Shown piece after piece: positions 1-9,730 of a stretch of 64,000 nt of DNA (the stretch's first letter is position 1; each line of letters opens with the position of its first letter). The notes below the pieces were generated by a model that saw nothing but the letters and a program-made list of their open reading frames with translations, did no database searches and was not told the origin of the DNA. Both the position numbers and the translations under genes were made by a program. The DNA is taken from the NCBI GenBank assembly GCA_946122785.1, contig CAMGYJ010000008.1:20919475-20983474 (forward strand). The letters are read 5' to 3'. The DNA is from Linum tenue. Lineage: Eukaryota > Streptophyta > Magnoliopsida > Malpighiales > Linaceae.

Positions 1-1474
1 GCTTGGAGCCTAGTCCGCTGTCCGAATCTTACGATTTGAGGGCTCCAAGTACTGCTGTTTGATCATATTGGCACTGTGTTTTGATGGATGAATTGATTGG
101 TTTTCGGATTAATGCATGACAACTTGTTTGCGACTAGGACAACCTATGATGAGGACTGAGATGTGCAGTAGAACGATGTAGGGATTCAGTTTTTCAACTG
201 TTTGCTTGCCAACTGTGACTTGATCTGACTACTTGTTCTTGACAGTCGTTTATGCATCTAGTTCAAGGTATCAGAATGTGAGATAGAGCATATAGGTAGC
301 CATGTGAGATTTGAGCCTGCTCGTTTCTTTCTTGTGCTATAGATCCCTCTTCCATGATGTGTAGCATTCACGTTGTCACTAGCTAAGATGATGGGGGCAT
401 AGGATTAGCCCACGCCCAAAACTGACTGTCCTGATGTGTCATATCCCCTAGTCAGCCCCTTTGAGCCGTGTGTTATCCTTTCTTTTGGTCTATAATGGAA
501 AAAATCACCCTTGTTGCATCTTTTAGAAGGTTCCACAGAGTGGTTTTTATATATTCTCTGCTGTTTCTGCTAAAGTCTATGTGAGTGTTGGAGGTAGTGC
601 TTAAAAGTTGGGCAGGTGTTTGAAATTTATGCAGAAGTGGTGGCTCTCTTAAGAAATGAAAAGAAAAATGAAAGAAAACCAAAGAAAAAATTGAAAGCAA
701 AAGAGAGCCACTACCAAAAATCTGAATAATGCCCAGTAAGTAGTGTTTCTTAGCAGTCTGGCTTGGAAATGCTGATGTTTATGCCTCCTTCGCTCTTGTG
801 ATCTTAAGATATTGAGAATGCAGAATAGCAGAAAGAAAATACCGGGTTGTTTGACTGTGATTGTGTGTTTGGAAAATGTGGAACCTTTTGCTATGAATAC
901 TTCCACCACCTAAAAGGCCTTTTCCCCATGTCCAAGACCCTAGCCAGTCATTTGAACCTGTGTCTAAGACCTCCTGATTAGTTAGTGGTGACACCCCATA
1001 TGTGAACTCTAGCATTTAGAGGCTGCCATCATGGTGAAGAGATGATAGGTATTGAGAGAAATAGCATGCGCATCTTTCGCATCAAATTGTCCTGACCCCA
1101 CTGGTCGAGAGTGAGTGATTCATTTTCATTTTCTATATGCTCTTGTACCCCGGTGAGGACCTAGATTGCTCGGTCTCTATTCTGATGTCTTGAGTTGGAT
1201 GCATGAGTTGACTGTTTTGAGTGAGTGGTTGAATCAAGTCTAGGTTGGCCAGTGAACAGAAGGGAGACTCTTCCTTTGCTCGATTTGCTGCACTCGAATG
1301 TCATTTGTGGTGGTTGTCCAGGTTGTTATTGAGGTTGTGCATGTGTTGATGTTTGAAAACCAGTGCGATTCACGTGTTTTGTGCCTTTATGACTTGTCCC
1401 CAATGTTGGTTGATTGAAATATGTAAGCTTACCTATTGTCCAACTTGGTTTGCTTGGGGACAAGCAAACGGTTA

Positions 1475-1488
1475 AGTGTGGGGGAGTT
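1475..1488 (+). other. Polypurine tract of the gypsy-type element
   Basis: The purine-rich stretch agtgtgggggagt lies immediately before TGATAG at 1489. It is the expected primer site for plus-strand DNA synthesis and fixes the 5' edge of the 3' LTR. Confidence 0.7.
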
Positions 1489-2937
1489 TGATAGACCATC
1501 ATTTACACATGTTTTTACCCCCGTTCTTACACCGTTTGAGGTGTTGATTCTCGTGTTTTGGGCCGATTTCATGCTAGGTTGTGCTTGTTTATGATATTTC
1601 AGGTCCTAGTACGTGAATGGAGGCATGGGAGCGAGTTTGAGGTCGATTGGACAAGGATCGGACGCATGGCGAGGTTCTGAGGAAGTCGCGTGGGCACGCA
1701 CGGGATTGTGCGTGGGCACGCACGGGATTGTGCGTGGCCACGCACGGCCGTGCAACATGTAATTCTGGCCGTGCGGGATTGTGCGTGGGCACGCACGGGC
1801 ACAAGTGAAATCCGCACGGCCGTGCAAGTAACCAGTTTGGCCGTGCGGGATTGTACGTGGGCACGCACGGGATTGTGCGTGGCCACGCACGGCCGTGCAC
1901 CTGGCCGTGCAAGATGGACGAAGGCAGACTAAATGAAACGGCGCGTTCCAGGGTGCACGGCCAGAATGGTGATGTGCACAGCCGTGCACCTGGCCGTGCA
2001 ACTCGGGAAAGCCGGTTTTAAAGCCTAATCCGAGCCAGAAGTGGGAGAATCGTGTTTTGAGAGCAAAAACAGAGCCCTAGAGAGAGAAAGTGCGAAGAAC
2101 TCATCCTAGAAGCCGTCTAAGAGCTGGATTTCATCGAATCGAGCTTGGAGATCGTCATAGGAGTGGAAATCATCGTCCCGGAGCATATTATCCTCATCGT
2201 TATGAGTATGACTAATCCGATTCTTGTTTTCTCTTCTCTCTCTATGTAGTAGAACCCTTCTCTCACTTGGGTATGAAGAACCCTAGTTCCTTGTGTTAGG
2301 GATTTGATTGTAATGACTTGGGATGATATTACTGTTTGATTTTAATCGAATGATGCATGTTTATTGAATTGATTTGAGTCTGATCAGCTTTTCTCAATTT
2401 ATGCTGCGACCTGAGATAGATAGAATCTGATTAGGTTGTTAGAGCCTCTTCATTCGATAGTAGGAGATTGGCTATACGAGTGTTAGCCAGTTTACTGCTT
2501 TGTACTGGTGTTCTTGGCGCCAGTAGTGGAGTTCTGTGTTCATAGCCTCAGCTTTCTATCCCGGTGAAGACTAGTCGTCTGCCGGGTAGTTAGACTGAGA
2601 GGGCTTGGTCAGCTTAAGAGATTCCAAGCTACTGTCGGATCTTCCGCAGTCTAATCAACAGTAAATCAACCCAGGGAATTGCAATTGAACCTAACTAAGG
2701 GGCTAGGGTGACTCAATCCCGAGTGACTCTTACCTGCTTTAGAAACCCGAACAATTTACTGCTTTCTTGTTGCTTTTACTTTTCACAACAATCATTCGAA
2801 CTAGTTTGCTAGATAATAGAGAATCACGGAGTAAGCAGTAGATCTAGACCCCGGGTTGATAATTAAACTTGCCTATACTGCAGTCCCTTTCATTGGTTAC
2901 ACTTGGCCATTGTTAGGTGTTGTGTTTTAGCCTGTCA
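1489..2937 (+). repeat. 3' LTR of the gypsy-type element, about 1.45 kb
   Basis: It begins TGATAGACC directly after the polypurine tract and the best end is ...GCCTGTCA at 2937, giving TG...CA termini. Beyond 2937 the sequence reads as copia coding DNA on the other strand. The partner LTR is outside the window, so the right edge rests on the TG...CA rule and the change in content. The LTR contains a GC-rich palindromic block, listed separately. Confidence 0.55.
1685..1905. repeat. GC-rich tandem/palindromic repeat block inside the LTR
   Basis: Short modules recur many times in about 220 bp: cgtgggcacgcacgggattg at least four times, plus gtggccacgcacggccgtgc variants. Each is self-complementary (gtgcgtgggcacgcac; gcacggccgtgc), so one strand could form a chain of hairpins. 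The block is much richer in GC than the surrounding LTR. Open frames through it on both strands are by-products of the repeats and are not called as genes. Confidence 0.8.
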
Positions 2938-3079
2938 ATATGACTGAGGCGTTGATGCCAGTGAGAAAGAGAGGAGTGAAGTGCACGAGGAGCCACGTGG
3001 GAGAGGATGAAGGGTGGTAACGAGTAGAGACCATCTTTACTCCGGCCGCGATGGAGGATTTTCTGAGAGCGTGTGTCCT

Positions 3080-3857
3080 TTATAGTGAAACAATCATCAA
3101 AAAATTGATAGAGAGAGGATTAGTACGAGTGAGGGAATTGATAGAGAGTAGGTTATGAGAAGCGGAAGGAACATGAAGAATATTATTAAGACGCAAGAGA
3201 TGATGACGAAAAGAGGCAAGAGACAAACCAGAGTGAGAGATGGATAGGGAATTACCATTACCGAAGGCTACCTCGTCCGGGTCGGTATATTCAGAATGCA
3301 AGGCTAGGTTGTTGAGGTCGGATGTGATGTGGTAGTTTGTTCCGGAGTCCATGATCCAATATTGGGGGAGTGGAGGAAGAGCTGGCATAATTTGACGATG
3401 GGGAATAGCGGGTTGTGAGGGTGGGGTTGGGGCAGTGTTTGGAAAGGAGACCGAAGCCCTGGCATGTGGAGTAGCATAGTGGGCCGCCGATGGTGGCAGA
3501 AGAACGGTTAGTGGGTCGAGGCCCAAGAAGGCTTGCTCCAAAACCTGGACCTGCAAAAGTGTTAGAGAAATTTGTGGAGGAGGAGAAACGATCACCTCGG
3601 CCTCCTCGGCCGCCGCAGCTACGACCGAGAGAACGACCAGCGAATCGGCCACGTCTGCCGCCGCCGCGATCACCGAAGCGCCCGCAGTTGGCCTGGGGAG
3701 TGCTACCATCGTGAAGAAGGCCGAGTTGTCGGAGGCGGTGCTCTTCGTTGATGAGACGACCATGGAAATCATCAAATGGAATGGGCTCCGGCTTTGCTTC
3801 GAGAGTGTGGATGAAAGGAAGGAAGTCCTCACCGAGACCGCGAAGACAGCGGTCCAC
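3080..3857 (-). pseudogene. Copia gag C-terminus, zinc knuckle and protease remnants
   Basis: One frame (3291-3857) carries the end of gag: a helical segment, a Gly/Arg-rich stretch around 3560-3680, and a degraded zinc knuckle CQGFGLLSKHC. An overlapping frame (from about 3360 down to 3080) carries the aspartic protease with the catalytic DSGT motif (WIMDSGTNYHI), then GNGNSLSISHSG and LLSINSLT. A frameshift separates the two near 3350. Downstream, RGRSKDGLYSLP is the usual start of the gag-pre-integrase segment. Confidence 0.7.
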
Positions 3858-4100
3858 GAGTTCATCATCCGAGACCAGATGGTTGAGAGCAACAAGCTGA
3901 TCGGCAACCTCCTAGGCTCGTGTGAGGAATTTGGCGCAGGAGTAACTGGCGCGAGATAGTTTGCCGAATTGGGTGCAAAGACTGCGAAGGGTCTAGCAAT
4001 TGCCGGTGTCGTAAGCTAAATCCAAACCTGTCCAAGGGTTGATGGCAGTGGAGCAGCCAACCAAGCAAGAGAGAACAACATCAGTGAGGGAGCCCACAAT

Positions 4101-4385
4101 CTAGGAGAAAACAAGCTGATCGTGGCGGCGCCAGGCATCATAGGCAGGATTGGGAAGGCCGTCGGGGAGAAGACGAGATGGGGCTGGAAAGGTGTCGTCA
4201 ACAAACTTAGAGAGATCGAAGCTGGTGAGGTGGGGAAGAAGCTGCATTTTCCACAGAAGATAATTGGTGGCTGTGAGTTTGACAGAGATGTGAGGAGCAG
4301 GAGGAGGGTTGAATTGGGAGAGAGTGGGATCGGAATTGGGAAGGGAGCCTGTGGTTTCGGAGGAGGATGTAGCAGAGGTAGCCAT
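4101..4385 (-). pseudogene. Copia gag N-terminal fragment
   Basis: This open segment of about 94 residues starts with an ATG followed by a Ser/Thr-rich leader, then the UBN2-type gag signature (KLTATNYLLWKMQLLPHL) and AYDAWRRHDQLVFS. It breaks off by frameshift near 4100, and the rest of gag continues in other frames to about 3291. It is the nucleocapsid gene of the decayed copia element and is not expected to make a full-length product. Confidence 0.7.
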
Positions 4386-4466
4386 GATGAGCAGGGAGAA
4401 AGAAGAAAGAATCAGAGAACCAAGAAGAAGGGGGGAAAGAAAATTATTTCGCTGTTAGGCAGGGAA

Positions 4467-4478
4467 GCTCTGATACCA
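4467..4478 (-). other. tRNA-iMet primer-binding site of the copia element
   Basis: The minus strand reads TGGTATCAGAGC, the standard copia primer-binding site complementary to the 3' end of initiator methionine tRNA. The LTR end ...CTTTCA abuts it directly. Confidence 0.85.
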
Positions 4479-4953
4479 TGAAAGGTTCTGTGATTTCTAT
4501 GTATTCAACTCAAGTGGAAGATACAGATTTATATAGATTGTACATGGCCATGCTAAGGCGTAGAGGAAGGAAGGAGAATCGGAAACAGAAAGTGGTGGAG
4601 CAAGATTACAAGAACAGAATAACAAATGTTGTTGGTAGTGCCTGAAGACTTGGGAATCCTTTATCACCCTTGACGACCGATCCACCATAATCACAACAAT
4701 CAACACCCTTAGTTTATCAAAAAAATTACTAAACCTTTCATCCCCATTCAACAATTCATTGGAAGAAAAATCTGACTCAAATATTGAATTCAATCTCAGT
4801 TTACAGTGGTTGCCTCTACTCATCCTTGGCTGTGCATCACCACCAAAATCAGCACCCGGTGATACCAACAAATGGAATAAACACCAAAACTTCCCTACTA
4901 TGCAATCAGGAACATGTTGAACTCCTTCCATTGAGTCCAAGTATGACATCAAC
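4479..4953 (-). repeat. 5' LTR of the copia element (candidate limits)
   Basis: The inner edge is fixed by the adjacent primer-binding site. The outer edge is proposed at about 4953, where the minus strand reads TGTTGATGTCATACTTGG, the usual TGTTG start of copia LTRs. The length of about 475 bp fits the family. No second LTR is present for comparison, so the outer edge is inference. Confidence 0.5.
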
Positions 4954-4959
4954 AATTTA

Positions 4960-5600
4960 CACCCTCGTCTTTTATTGTTGATATTGTGGTAGAATTCCTG
5001 TGCTGCACGGCTGCACCCGCATTATTACATTCTCTCACAGAAATGTAAACTTTAGTTCATAGAAAGAGTTGTAGATAGCACACAACAAAGGCATCTATAG
5101 TCATACACTCATGCACCGAAATGCATCCATGTCCAGATCACATTGTTAAATATTTAAAATATTACAGTCATCCACTAATGTTTGTTTGTTGGAAAATAAA
5201 CAAGATAACTTGAAAGTAAAGGGAAGAGAAGGGATAGATAAAGCTCCTCAACCGGGGATGCATTACGCCATGCCTTCTAAACTAGGCTGGCAACACATTG
5301 TCCTGCTGCCACTGTTGCTGTCAATCCGCCATCTGTCAAATCTACTCCTACGCCAGCTGCTGCGCCTGCCCCGACTTCTGCAGCTCCTGTCGCACCTGTT
5401 GCTGCAACTCTTCCTGTGACTGCTGTAGCCCCCTGCTGCGCCTGCTGAAGCTCCTGGCTCGGCTTGGGGGCTCCTAGAGGGCCACGCTGGTTGTGAGAGG
5501 TGTCACGTTCACGTCGAACTGGCTCCCCACGGCATGAGTGGAAGTAGCGGTCTTTCGCCTCCTCTTCCAGCGGTCCATCAGGGACGATTTGGCATAAGAA
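4960..5600. other. Non-coding stretch with GCT/CTG-rich segment
   Basis: No gene is supported. The stretch at 5290-5460 is rich in ctgctg/cgcctgc trinucleotide patterns and reads as Leu-rich on the plus strand or Ala-rich on the minus strand. It follows the minus-strand membrane-protein exons and could be 3' UTR or a decayed C-terminal exon. Confidence 0.3.
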
Positions 5601-5603
5601 AGC

Positions 5604-6370
5604 TCAGAAATAATGAAGGAAGGTCAGCAAAACTGTGCCGACGACGACAATCAATATATCATTGATGGTAAGTTTGGGCTTTGACCAAGCAGCATATGCA
5701 GCCGTGCTAGTTAGAAGAGAGGGTGGGATTAGTAAATGGCACTGTAAAAAAAACATACATATTTATAGAGAGAGAGAGAGAAAGAATTTACCTCATTAAA
5801 GAAGATGTTATGTCTAATACTACCAGGAACTGCATGTACCCGGACCGGACATACAGAACGAGTACAGCGAGTACAGGAGGATCTCTGCAGGTGTCAACTT
5901 CAAATGGTCCACCACCCACCCAATCAACCCGGAAATAATCAATCCGCCAATCTGAAGCGCAGTCGCCCCTTCCCAGTGGAGGGACTTGTCGAACATATGC
6001 TCCCCCCACCAGCGGCCACAGAATAATACATATAGAACACATATAAGGTTGTGGGTCAGCACACCGAACGACATGTATTTAACTTTCGGCATATGCTTTA
6101 GCACAGCAGAAACACCAATCCAAGCTCCACAAAGAGTTGCGAGAAAACCCCAAATAGAAAATTTCTTGGACACAAAGGATGAGGTTTTGTTGGTGATTTT
6201 ATCAAGTAGAAAAAATGCAGAAGAAGAAGAAGAAGAAGAAACGCATAAGAAAATAAGTGGAAAAACCTAAAGAATAACTTTCTCAGACGATCACACCCAT
6301 TCACCATCGGAGTAACATAACAGTTGACCATCGCTTTCGTTTCTCTCTCGGAACTGGCTGCAACTTTCTC
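5604..6370 (-). CDS. Putative small multi-pass membrane protein (uncertain gene model)
   Basis: Two exons fit together on the minus strand. 6164-5824 encodes hydrophobic segments (KFSIWGFLATLCGAWIG, THNLICVLYVLFCGRWW, ALQIGGLIISGLIGWVVDHL). It ends at a GTAGTA donor and splices in frame to 5706-5604 (TAAYAAWSKPKLTINDILIV, then a stop). An upstream exon beginning MVNCYVTPMVNGCDRLRK near 6331 probably belongs to it. At the 5' exon junction, however, the acceptor is shifted by one base relative to the related copy at 9040, so the frame does not join cleanly. The gene may therefore be disabled. I do not recognise the family. Exon copies recur at about 8200-8400 and 9000-9240. Confidence 0.4.
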
Positions 6371-6760
6371 CTTGGACAGAAAGTTGGATGTATATATAGA
6401 GCCGAAGATGAGGAAGAAGATATCATTGTTATGATTTGAATTGATTGAGAATCTCGTCTAATTCAGGCTACTCTGATCCTTTGGTGCTGAATCCAGAATG
6501 AGGAAAGGTCCCATTTTGGGAAACTGCTTACGCAAATGAACGCTTCAGAATGGGGAGGGGATGAAGTTGTGTAGACTTTCTTTTTCTTTGTTAGTGAAAG
6601 TAGGGAATCTGAATTGGCGAAAGGAGAAAAGTGGTTGTTATGAAAGGGGAAAGAAGACTTAAAGATGATTGATGAGTACCTTTATTCTCGAGACAAACAA
6701 ATAAATAATAAAGAGACCTCTGGCCCTAGACCTAATTATTATTTATTATGAAGCGATTTC
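6107..6760. repeat. Tandem-duplication unit, copy A
   Basis: The copy begins around caatccaagctccacaaag and ends around gacctaattattatttatt. It is closely matched by 8186-8825 (copy B) and 8995-9560 (copy C). It contains the 5' exons of the putative membrane protein and their upstream region, including a (GAA)n tract. An insertion of about 1.3 kb (6763-8052) separates A from B. Confidence 0.8.
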
Positions 6761-6762
6761 AT

Positions 6763-6866
6763 ACTCAAGGTATGCGGTACCCCAGATTTCACCCGGGATA
6801 CCGTAGAACTCCCCATTATACGGTATCTCGGGTGAAATCTGGGGTACCGCATACCTTGAGTAAGAA
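6763..6866. repeat. Near-perfect hairpin (foldback element)
   Basis: The arm tactcaaggtatgcggtacc at 6763 is repeated in inverted orientation ending at 6866 (ggtaccgcataccttgagta), with about 40 bp of complementary sequence per arm and a short loop. The same motif recurs singly at about 7160 and 7238. Such a structure is typical of a miniature foldback transposon. Confidence 0.8.
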
Positions 6867-7279
6867 AACGATATCCAGAACCTGAATTGACTGATCTTTC
6901 GGACATGATACTATAATCTAACCCATAAAGATCAAAATCTAGGTCTTAATTCTCTAAATCTTATACCCCAAGATCAATTTAATTAGAAACAATAATCGAC
7001 GGTTATGATTCGTCCAAATATAGGCAAAAAAATCAATGCACCATCTTAGGGTTTATAGTTTAGATTTAGATAATTAGGACCTAGGGTTCACTCATTAAGG
7101 GTTAGGGTATAGTATCATGCCCAAAAATCATGCTAATTCGAGTTCTAGATAGCGTTTTCATACTCAAGGTATGCGGTACCCCGAATTTCACCCGGGGTAC
7201 CATAGAAGGCACCACATATATATATATATATAGCGTTTTCATACTCAAGGTATGCGGTACCCCGGATTTCACCCGAGGT

Positions 7280-7282
7280 ACC

Positions 7283-7319
<37 letters not shown>
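7280..7319. repeat. (TA)n microsatellite
   Basis: About 38 bp of uninterrupted TA lies directly before the foldback element. Confidence 0.95.
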
Positions 7320-7322
<3 letters not shown>

Positions 7323-7705
7323 AAGGCTAGCGTACGTCCGGGCGTACGCTAGCCTACCGTACGCCCCATTGAGTTTTGCTATTTAGACAAAGAATTAATC
7401 GGAGTTTGGGATATGATACTATACCCTAACCCCTAATGGGTGAATCCTAGTACCCAATTCACTAAATCAAAGCACGAGATTCGTTTAATCTTAAAAATGA
7501 AAATCAACGATTCTGATTCATCGAAATTTTCATTGATTTTCATTTTAAGATTAAACGAACCTCATGGTTTGGGTTAGAAAATTAGGGACTGGGGTTCACC
7601 CATTAGAGGTTAGGGTATAGTATCATGCCCCAAACTCCGATTAATTCATGATCTATATAGCAAAACTCAATGGGGCGTACGCTAGGTTAGCGTACGCCCG
7701 GCCAA
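7323..7705. mobile_element. Foldback (MITE-like) element with palindromic ends
   Basis: Two arms of roughly 170 bp are inverted copies: gtacgccccattgagttttg at about 7360 against caaaactcaatggggcgtac at about 7662. Both contain the tgatactataccctaac type block and meet near 7530. The left end carries the self-complementary block GGCTAGCGTACG...CGTACGCTAGCC (about 7326-7355). A further copy of that block lies at about 7946-7975, beyond the nad7 fragment. No coding capacity is seen. It sits next to TA-repeat tracts, a common target of such elements. Confidence 0.75.
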
Positions 7706-7945
7706 ATGACTACAGGATCATCGGTCTACTCTACCTCAATTCACCATTTCGAACTTTATACAGAAGGTTTTTCCGTACCAGCTTCTTCTACCTATACCGC
7801 AGTTGAAGCACCTAAAGGAGAATTTGGTGTCTTTCTGGTCAGTAATGGAAGCAATCGTCCCTACCGTCGTAAAATAAGAGCACCTGGCTCTGCCCATTCA
7901 CAAGGACTCGATTCTATGTCCAAACATCACATGCCAGCAGATGTG
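7706..7945 (+). pseudogene. nad7: Fragment of mitochondrial NADH dehydrogenase subunit 7 (nad7)
   Basis: The open segment reads [20 protein letters not shown], then [20 protein letters not shown], then SHAQ-region residues ending HMPADVV. This is the conserved C-terminal part of the 49-kDa-type complex I subunit encoded in plant mitochondria. It breaks off after GCAGATGTGG, where the palindromic block begins, so the last residues and the stop codon are missing. About 30 bp before IHHF do not match the protein and may be group II intron 3' sequence, which would imply a DNA-level transfer. It is a nuclear mitochondrial segment (NUMT) lying between copies of the palindromic element end and is not expected to be functional. 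Confidence 0.85.
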
Positions 7946-7978
7946 GTTAGCGTACGCCCGGGCGTACGCTAGCCTGAA

Positions 7979-7980
<2 letters not shown>

Positions 7981-8052
<72 letters not shown>
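7981..8052. repeat. (TA)n microsatellite
   Basis: About 72 bp of uninterrupted AT dinucleotides lies between the palindromic element end and tandem unit B. Confidence 0.97.
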
Positions 8053-8056
<4 letters not shown>

Positions 8057-8857
8057 AGAGAGCCTGCAATAAGGCAGTGAGTTGAGAGAGATTTAATGGA
8101 TTGGGGAAGACTGGTCACTTTCACGTCCTTTTAGTTTTTCTTTTACCTTTTCCCCCTCTAATCACGTCCTTTCAATTGATCAGAGAAACCAATCCCAGCT
8201 CCACAAAGAGTCGCGAGAAAACCCCAAATAGCATATTTTATGGACACAAAGGATGAGATTTTGTTAGTGATTTTATCGAGTAGAAAAAATGTAGAAAAGA
8301 AGAAGAAAAAAAAACGCATAAGAAAAGAAGTGGACAAACCTGAAGAACTTTCTTAGATGATCACAACCATTCACCATCGGAGCAACAGAACAGTTGACCA
8401 TCGCTTTCTTTTCTCTCTCGGAACCGGCTACAACTTTCTCCTTGGACAGAAAGTTGTATGTATATATAGAGCCGAAGATGAGGAAGAAGAGATCATTGTT
8501 ATGATTTGAATTGATTGAGAATATCGTCTAATTCAGGCTACTCTGATCCTTTGGTGCTGAATCCAGAATGAGGAAATGTTATGTTTTGTGAAACTGATTC
8601 AGCAAATGAACGCTTCAGAATGAGGAGGAGAATAAGTTGTGGAGACTTTCTTTTTCTTTGTTAGTGAAAGTAGGGAACCTGAATTGGCGAAAGGAGAAAA
8701 GTGGTTGTTATGAAAGGGGAAAGAAGGCTTAAAGATAATTGTTGAGTATCTTCCTTCTCGAGACAGACAAATAAATAATAAAGAGACTTCTCGCCTTAGA
8801 CCTAATTATTACTTATTCTAAAGCGGTGTCGTTATTATTATTATTATTTTTATATAT
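8053..8857. repeat. Tandem-duplication unit, copy B (with leader)
   Basis: It starts gcggagagagcctgcaataag directly after a (TA)n tract and runs to the next occurrence of the same leader near 8858. It contains a damaged copy of the membrane-protein 5' exons on the minus strand. The splice acceptor that should read CAG is absent (gtccataaaatat), so this copy is probably non-functional. Confidence 0.75.
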
Positions 8858-9591
8858 ACGGAGAGAGCCTCCAATAAGGCAGTCAGTTGAGAGAGGTTTG
8901 ATGGGTTGGATAAGACTAGTCACTTTCACGTCATTTTAGTTTTTCTTTTATCTTTTTTCCCTCTAATCACGTCTTTTCAGTTGATCAGAGACACCGATCC
9001 CAGCTCCACAAAGAGTCGCGAGGAAACTCCAAATAGCATATGTCCTGGACACAAAGGATGAGGTTTTGTTAGTGATTTTATCGAGTAGAAAAAATGCAGA
9101 AGAAGAAGAAGAAGAAGAAGAAGAAGAAGAAGAAGAAGAAGAAGAAGAAGAAGAAGAAAAAAAGTGGACAAACCTGAAGAAGAACTTTCTCAGACGATTA
9201 CAACCATTCACCATCGGAGCAACATAACAGTTGACCATCGCTTTCTTTTCTCTCGGAACTGGCTGCAACTTTCTCCTTGGACAAAAAGTTGGATGAATCT
9301 AGAATGAGGAAAGGTAATGTTTAGTGAAACTGCTTTAGCAAATGAACGCTTCAGAATGGGGAGGGGATGAATTTGTGGAGATTTTTTGTTTCTTTGTTAG
9401 TGAAAGTAGGGAACCTGAATTGGCGAAAGGAGGAAAGTGGTTGTTATGAAAGTGGAAAAAAGGCTTAAAGATGATTGATGAGTATCTTCATTCTCGAGAT
9501 AGACAAATAAATAATAAAGAGACCTCTGTCTCTAGACCTAATTATTATTTATTATGAAGCAGTGTCATTATTATTATTATTTATATATAAG
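8858..9591. repeat. Tandem-duplication unit, copy C
   Basis: It has the same leader (cggagagagcctccaataagg), the same promoter-like block and the same 5' exons as copy B, and it carries a long (AAG)n tract at about 9093-9158. The minus-strand exon junction (CAG followed by GACATATGCTATTTGG) keeps the frame that copy A has lost. No downstream exons accompany it. Confidence 0.75.
9093..9160. repeat. (AAG)n microsatellite
   Basis: More than 20 AAG units lie in the intron-like part of tandem copy C. The poly-Ser and poly-Leu frames across it are artefacts. A shorter run occurs at 6222-6240 in copy A. Confidence 0.95.
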
Positions 9592-9730
9592 CGGAGAGAG
9601 CCTGCAATAAGACAGGTAGTTGAGAGAGGTTTGATGGGTTGGAGAAGACTGGTCACTTTCACGTCCTCTTAGTTTTTCTTTTATCTTTTTTCCCCTCTAA
9701 TCACGTCCTTTCAGTTGATCAGAGACTATG
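9592..9730. repeat. Truncated unit D of the tandem array
   Basis: Only the leader part is present (gcggagagagcctgcaataag through cctttcagttgatcagagac). It then changes to unrelated sequence at about 9730, marking the end of the array. Confidence 0.7.

Larger units (their letters stand above)
1..2937 (+). mobile_element. 3' part of a Ty3/gypsy-type LTR retrotransposon
   Basis: Positions 1-1488 look like the non-coding 3' internal region of a plant Ty3/gypsy element (Tat/Athila-like). I find no long open frame, but the stretch just before 1489 has the usual form 'gggacaagcaaa ... aagtgtgggggagt', a polypurine tract followed by TGATAG, where the 3' LTR begins. The 5' half (gag-pol) lies off the window. 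The element appears inserted into the minus-strand copia element that resumes at about 2938. Lineage assignment is inference from the polypurine-tract context, because no reverse transcriptase is visible here. Confidence 0.7.
2938..4953 (-). mobile_element. Decayed Ty1/copia retrotransposon, 5' portion (LTR, gag, protease)
   Basis: On the minus strand the order is candidate LTR (4953-4479), primer-binding site (4478-4467), gag start (4385), zinc knuckle, protease, then the start of the pre-integrase region near 2950, where the gypsy LTR interrupts it. Gag shows the copia-type segment ISVKLTATNYLLWKMQLLPH and later CLRGLGEDFLPF. A degraded zinc knuckle CQGFGLLSKHC is followed by the protease signature WIMDSGTNYHIT. 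The reading frame changes several times between about 4100 and 3290, so no intact polyprotein remains. Family assignment is confident; the exact lineage is not. Confidence 0.8.

Noticed and set aside
1589..2001. Several overlapping open frames on both strands (Arg/His/Pro-rich) in the LTR
   Set aside because: They arise from the GC-rich palindromic repeats. All frames are open because the repeats lack stop-forming triplets, and none resembles a protein family.
3490..3959. Plus-strand open frames opposite copia gag
   Set aside because: They are antisense shadows of the Gly/Arg-rich gag region, with no domain.
7706..7972. nad7 segment as a functional nuclear gene transfer
   Set aside because: No start context, no mitochondrial targeting sequence and no C-terminus; it ends abruptly in a palindromic repeat.
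9093..9160. Regularly spaced short repeats suggestive of a CRISPR-like array
   Set aside because: It is a trinucleotide microsatellite without spacers, in a plant nuclear genome.
8963..9268. Poly-Ser / poly-Leu open frames across 9090-9160
   Set aside because: They are produced by the (AAG)n microsatellite within an intron-like segment.
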